In this document: piece by piece, positions 62,645 to 64,000 of the stretch
Numbering within the stretch: position 1 is the stretch's first letter
Layout: every line of letters begins with the position of its first letter
Source of the DNA: Tanypteryx hageni
Taxonomy: Eukaryota > Arthropoda > Insecta > Odonata > Petaluridae
Length of the DNA stretch: 64,000 bases
Assembly: GCA_028673005.1 (NCBI GenBank)
Contig: CM054116.1
Coordinates: 81,542,572 to 81,606,571, forward strand
Direction: 5' to 3'
Translations under genes and position numbers: made by a program
The notes under the pieces: generated by a model
Told to the model about the DNA's origin: nothing
Seen by the model: the letters and a program-made list of their open reading frames with translations, nothing else
The model's database searches: none

Positions 62645-62726
62645 ATGCATTGGTTTGAAGGTGATATTGCGGCAGCAATATGTGCATCAAAAACGAAGAA
62701 AGCATTGTTCGTTGTCTTCGTAGCTG
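62645..62726 (+). CDS. UBXN4: UBXN4 coding exon 1
   Basis: 27 codons plus one base, from ATG to the donor GTAGCTG|gttagt. It encodes the start of the UAS domain, ending FVVFVA followed by a Gly codon split across the intron. The 82-bp intron that follows (62727-62808) is short, typical of insects. Confidence 0.92.
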
Positions 62727-64000
62727 GTTAGTTGTAATTGGCTTAACTAACAATATGAACTCATAAAATGGGTGGACATTATTCAACTTTGTATTTTTAT
62801 TATTTAAGGTACCGATGATGCTTCAAAAAATACAATGTTAGCGATTGAAAGCGCAGAAGTGTCATCGAAACTTGGAAGTGAAGATTTTGTTGCCATTAGA
62901 CTTGAAAGTGGATCTGAATCTTACAGGCAGTTCGTCCAAATTTGTATCCTTAATGATCTGTATTTTATGCTGTCAAGTTATTCATAGAAATAATTACCAT
63001 AATCGTATTTACTGTACTTTGAATGATCATCTAAATGCTAGCACATACTAGTATGTATCATGTTGTAAGTCAAGGACTTGTGTAACAACATTAAAAGGCA
63101 ATTTAACACCTAAAAAACCAAGCCCTCCGATTTTATAAAGTATCATACGTCCATCAATGGCACATAAAGATTAAAATAAGCTCGTGCATTGATACCATAA
63201 CAACATATTACTGAAAGATAAATACAATTTCGCATTTTTTGTTTAGCTGTAGTTTTTCTTGGATAATATGGGGAAATGTTTATATCACGTATACTGTTTG
63301 TTAAATTAGCAAATAAAACAAACTTGCAAAATTAAATTTAACAATATTACTGGTGTTGACAGAATCTAGGTTTATTAGCGACGTCTATGTTGTATCTTTA
63401 TTAAAGGTCTTGATATTTGGTGTGTGCCAAATTTTATTTAGTTTTATTTGATGCCATTATTATCACTCAATTCTTTTCTAAACATTTTTTGCTGTTTCAG
63501 CTGTGGGGTAGTCTCCCGTGAAACTTAGTTAATAAAGCCAATGTAGATGTTATAATCAGAAAAGAGTACTGTAAAATGGTCTTCTCTTATGAAAATAGTA
63601 AGTTTTAATATGTTCAAAAGTAAGCAAATTTTTTTGTCTTTAGGAATAATGTTAATTTTATAGAAGACAGCAATATGCCAAAGTAAGAGAATCAAATTAT
63701 GTAACTAAAGACATTCAAGTATGATAGATGTTTTATCTGTAAAAATGTACTCATCATGATGATAGTTTTACTAAATTTAATCTTGTTATTAATTGGAATA
63801 TTTTTATTAATTTATGTAATGTAACAACATTCGTTCATGAATTTTGAAGGGGTTTTTTTAGCAGAATTACAAAGTGAAGTATTTTTGTTCCTTAGCTTAA
63901 TCTACAGATCAGTTAGTTCCCATCCCATCTCTTTTTTTCATTGGCAAAAATGGTGAGCCTGTTGAGATCTTGGCTGGTGAAAGGACCGCTTCAGAATTGT
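62645..64000 (+). CDS. UBXN4: UBX domain-containing protein 4 (erasin), N-terminal part; runs off the right edge
   Basis: Join of 62645-62726, 62809-62943 and 63908-64000, giving the first 103 residues. UBXN4 is an ER-membrane-associated cofactor of p97/VCP in ER-associated degradation (established for the family). The visible part is the N-terminal thioredoxin-like UAS domain. The start MHWFEGDIAAAI, the strand LFVVFVAG, the stretch VAIRLESGSESYRQFVQIY and the motif PSLFFIGKNGEPVEILAG line up in order with the animal UBXN4 N terminus. The ATG at 62645 is chosen because it matches the family start, has A at -3 and follows an in-frame TAA at 62627. Both introns are phase 1. The UBX domain and hydrophobic C-terminal hairpin lie outside the window. 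It lies in the same direction as, and only about 300 bp after, the putative 3' end of the PPxY/CaaX gene. Confidence 0.92.
62809..62943 (+). CDS. UBXN4: UBXN4 coding exon 2
   Basis: The acceptor is ttattatttaag|GT and the donor CAAATTT|gtatcc. It completes the split Gly and encodes TDDASKNT through SYRQFVQI, ending with the first base of a Tyr codon. This matches the FVAGDD and QFxQIY parts of the family. Confidence 0.92.
62944..63907 (+). other. UBXN4 intron 2
   Basis: 964 bp, gtatcc...ctacag, AT-rich. An acceptor-like tttgctgtttcag at about 63488-63500 is not needed, because exons 2 and 3 join in phase and continue the family sequence. Nothing else seen. Confidence 0.8.
63908..64000 (+). 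CDS. UBXN4: UBXN4 coding exon 3 (partial, cut by the window edge)
   Basis: The acceptor is cttaatctacag|AT. The first two bases finish the Tyr codon and the frame continues QLVPIPSLFFIGKNGEPVEI to the window end. PSxFFIGxxGxPxExxAG is a well-conserved part of the UBXN4 UAS domain. The exon is still open at base 64000. Confidence 0.9.

Noticed and set aside
63488..63545. An extra UBXN4 exon after tttgctgtttcag
   Set aside because: The following sequence has early stops, and exons 2 and 3 already join in phase to continue the family sequence.

Overview
The window is from an animal genome, most likely an arthropod and probably an insect. Coding exons are short and split by introns of several kb with GT/AG borders. 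Intergenic and intron DNA is AT-rich and full of microsatellites, small hAT-type DNA transposons, a Tigger/Jerky-type element, tRNA-derived SINE remnants and LINE remnants. No bacterial-type operon, CRISPR array or phage is present. Nearly all long open frames are low-complexity artefacts of (CT/GA)n, (ATAC)n or (TA)n tracts. The species cannot be named from the sequence alone.

Layout. Positions 1-7300 are mostly unique AT-rich DNA with a decayed coding remnant on the minus strand (790-1237), a worn SINE (3395-3473) and an intact 312-bp hAT MITE (5337-5648). From about 7.3 to 40 kb the DNA alternates between AT-rich stretches and long purine/pyrimidine-biased tracts. This part also holds a SINE (9085-9265), a dispersed repeat (10889 and 32501), a 335-bp (ATAC)n array (24053-24387), a CpG-rich block with a YY1-like motif (30.9-31.95 kb), a near-perfect 71-bp palindrome followed by a 12-bp minisatellite (33.26-33.53 kb), and a GA/CpG-rich block with a strong splice donor (34.8-37.3 kb). 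The two CpG-rich blocks are my best guesses for promoters or noncoding first exons of the gene that starts coding near 45.6 kb.

Two plus-strand genes are supported. The first occupies at least 45591-59653 in four coding exons with matching intron phases. It encodes a Ser/Thr/Pro-rich protein of roughly 370-400 residues with three PPxY motifs, several Cys pairs and a C-terminal CCMM that fits a CaaX prenylation box. I do not recognise its family; the architecture suggests a membrane-anchored adaptor for WW-domain proteins such as NEDD4-type ubiquitin ligases (inference). Its introns hold a 1.94-kb Tigger/Jerky-like transposon, several hAT MITEs, an unusual interleaved inverted repeat (54669-56101), a degenerate ~140-bp tandem array and a hAT transposase relic. 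Its 3' UTR may run to about 62.3 kb.

The second gene begins only about 300 bp further on. Three exons (62645-62726, 62809-62943, 63908-64000) encode the first 103 residues of UBXN4 (erasin/UBXD2), an ER-associated p97/VCP cofactor in ER-associated degradation. It runs off the right edge. Both genes may touch ubiquitin pathways, but nothing here shows that they act together.
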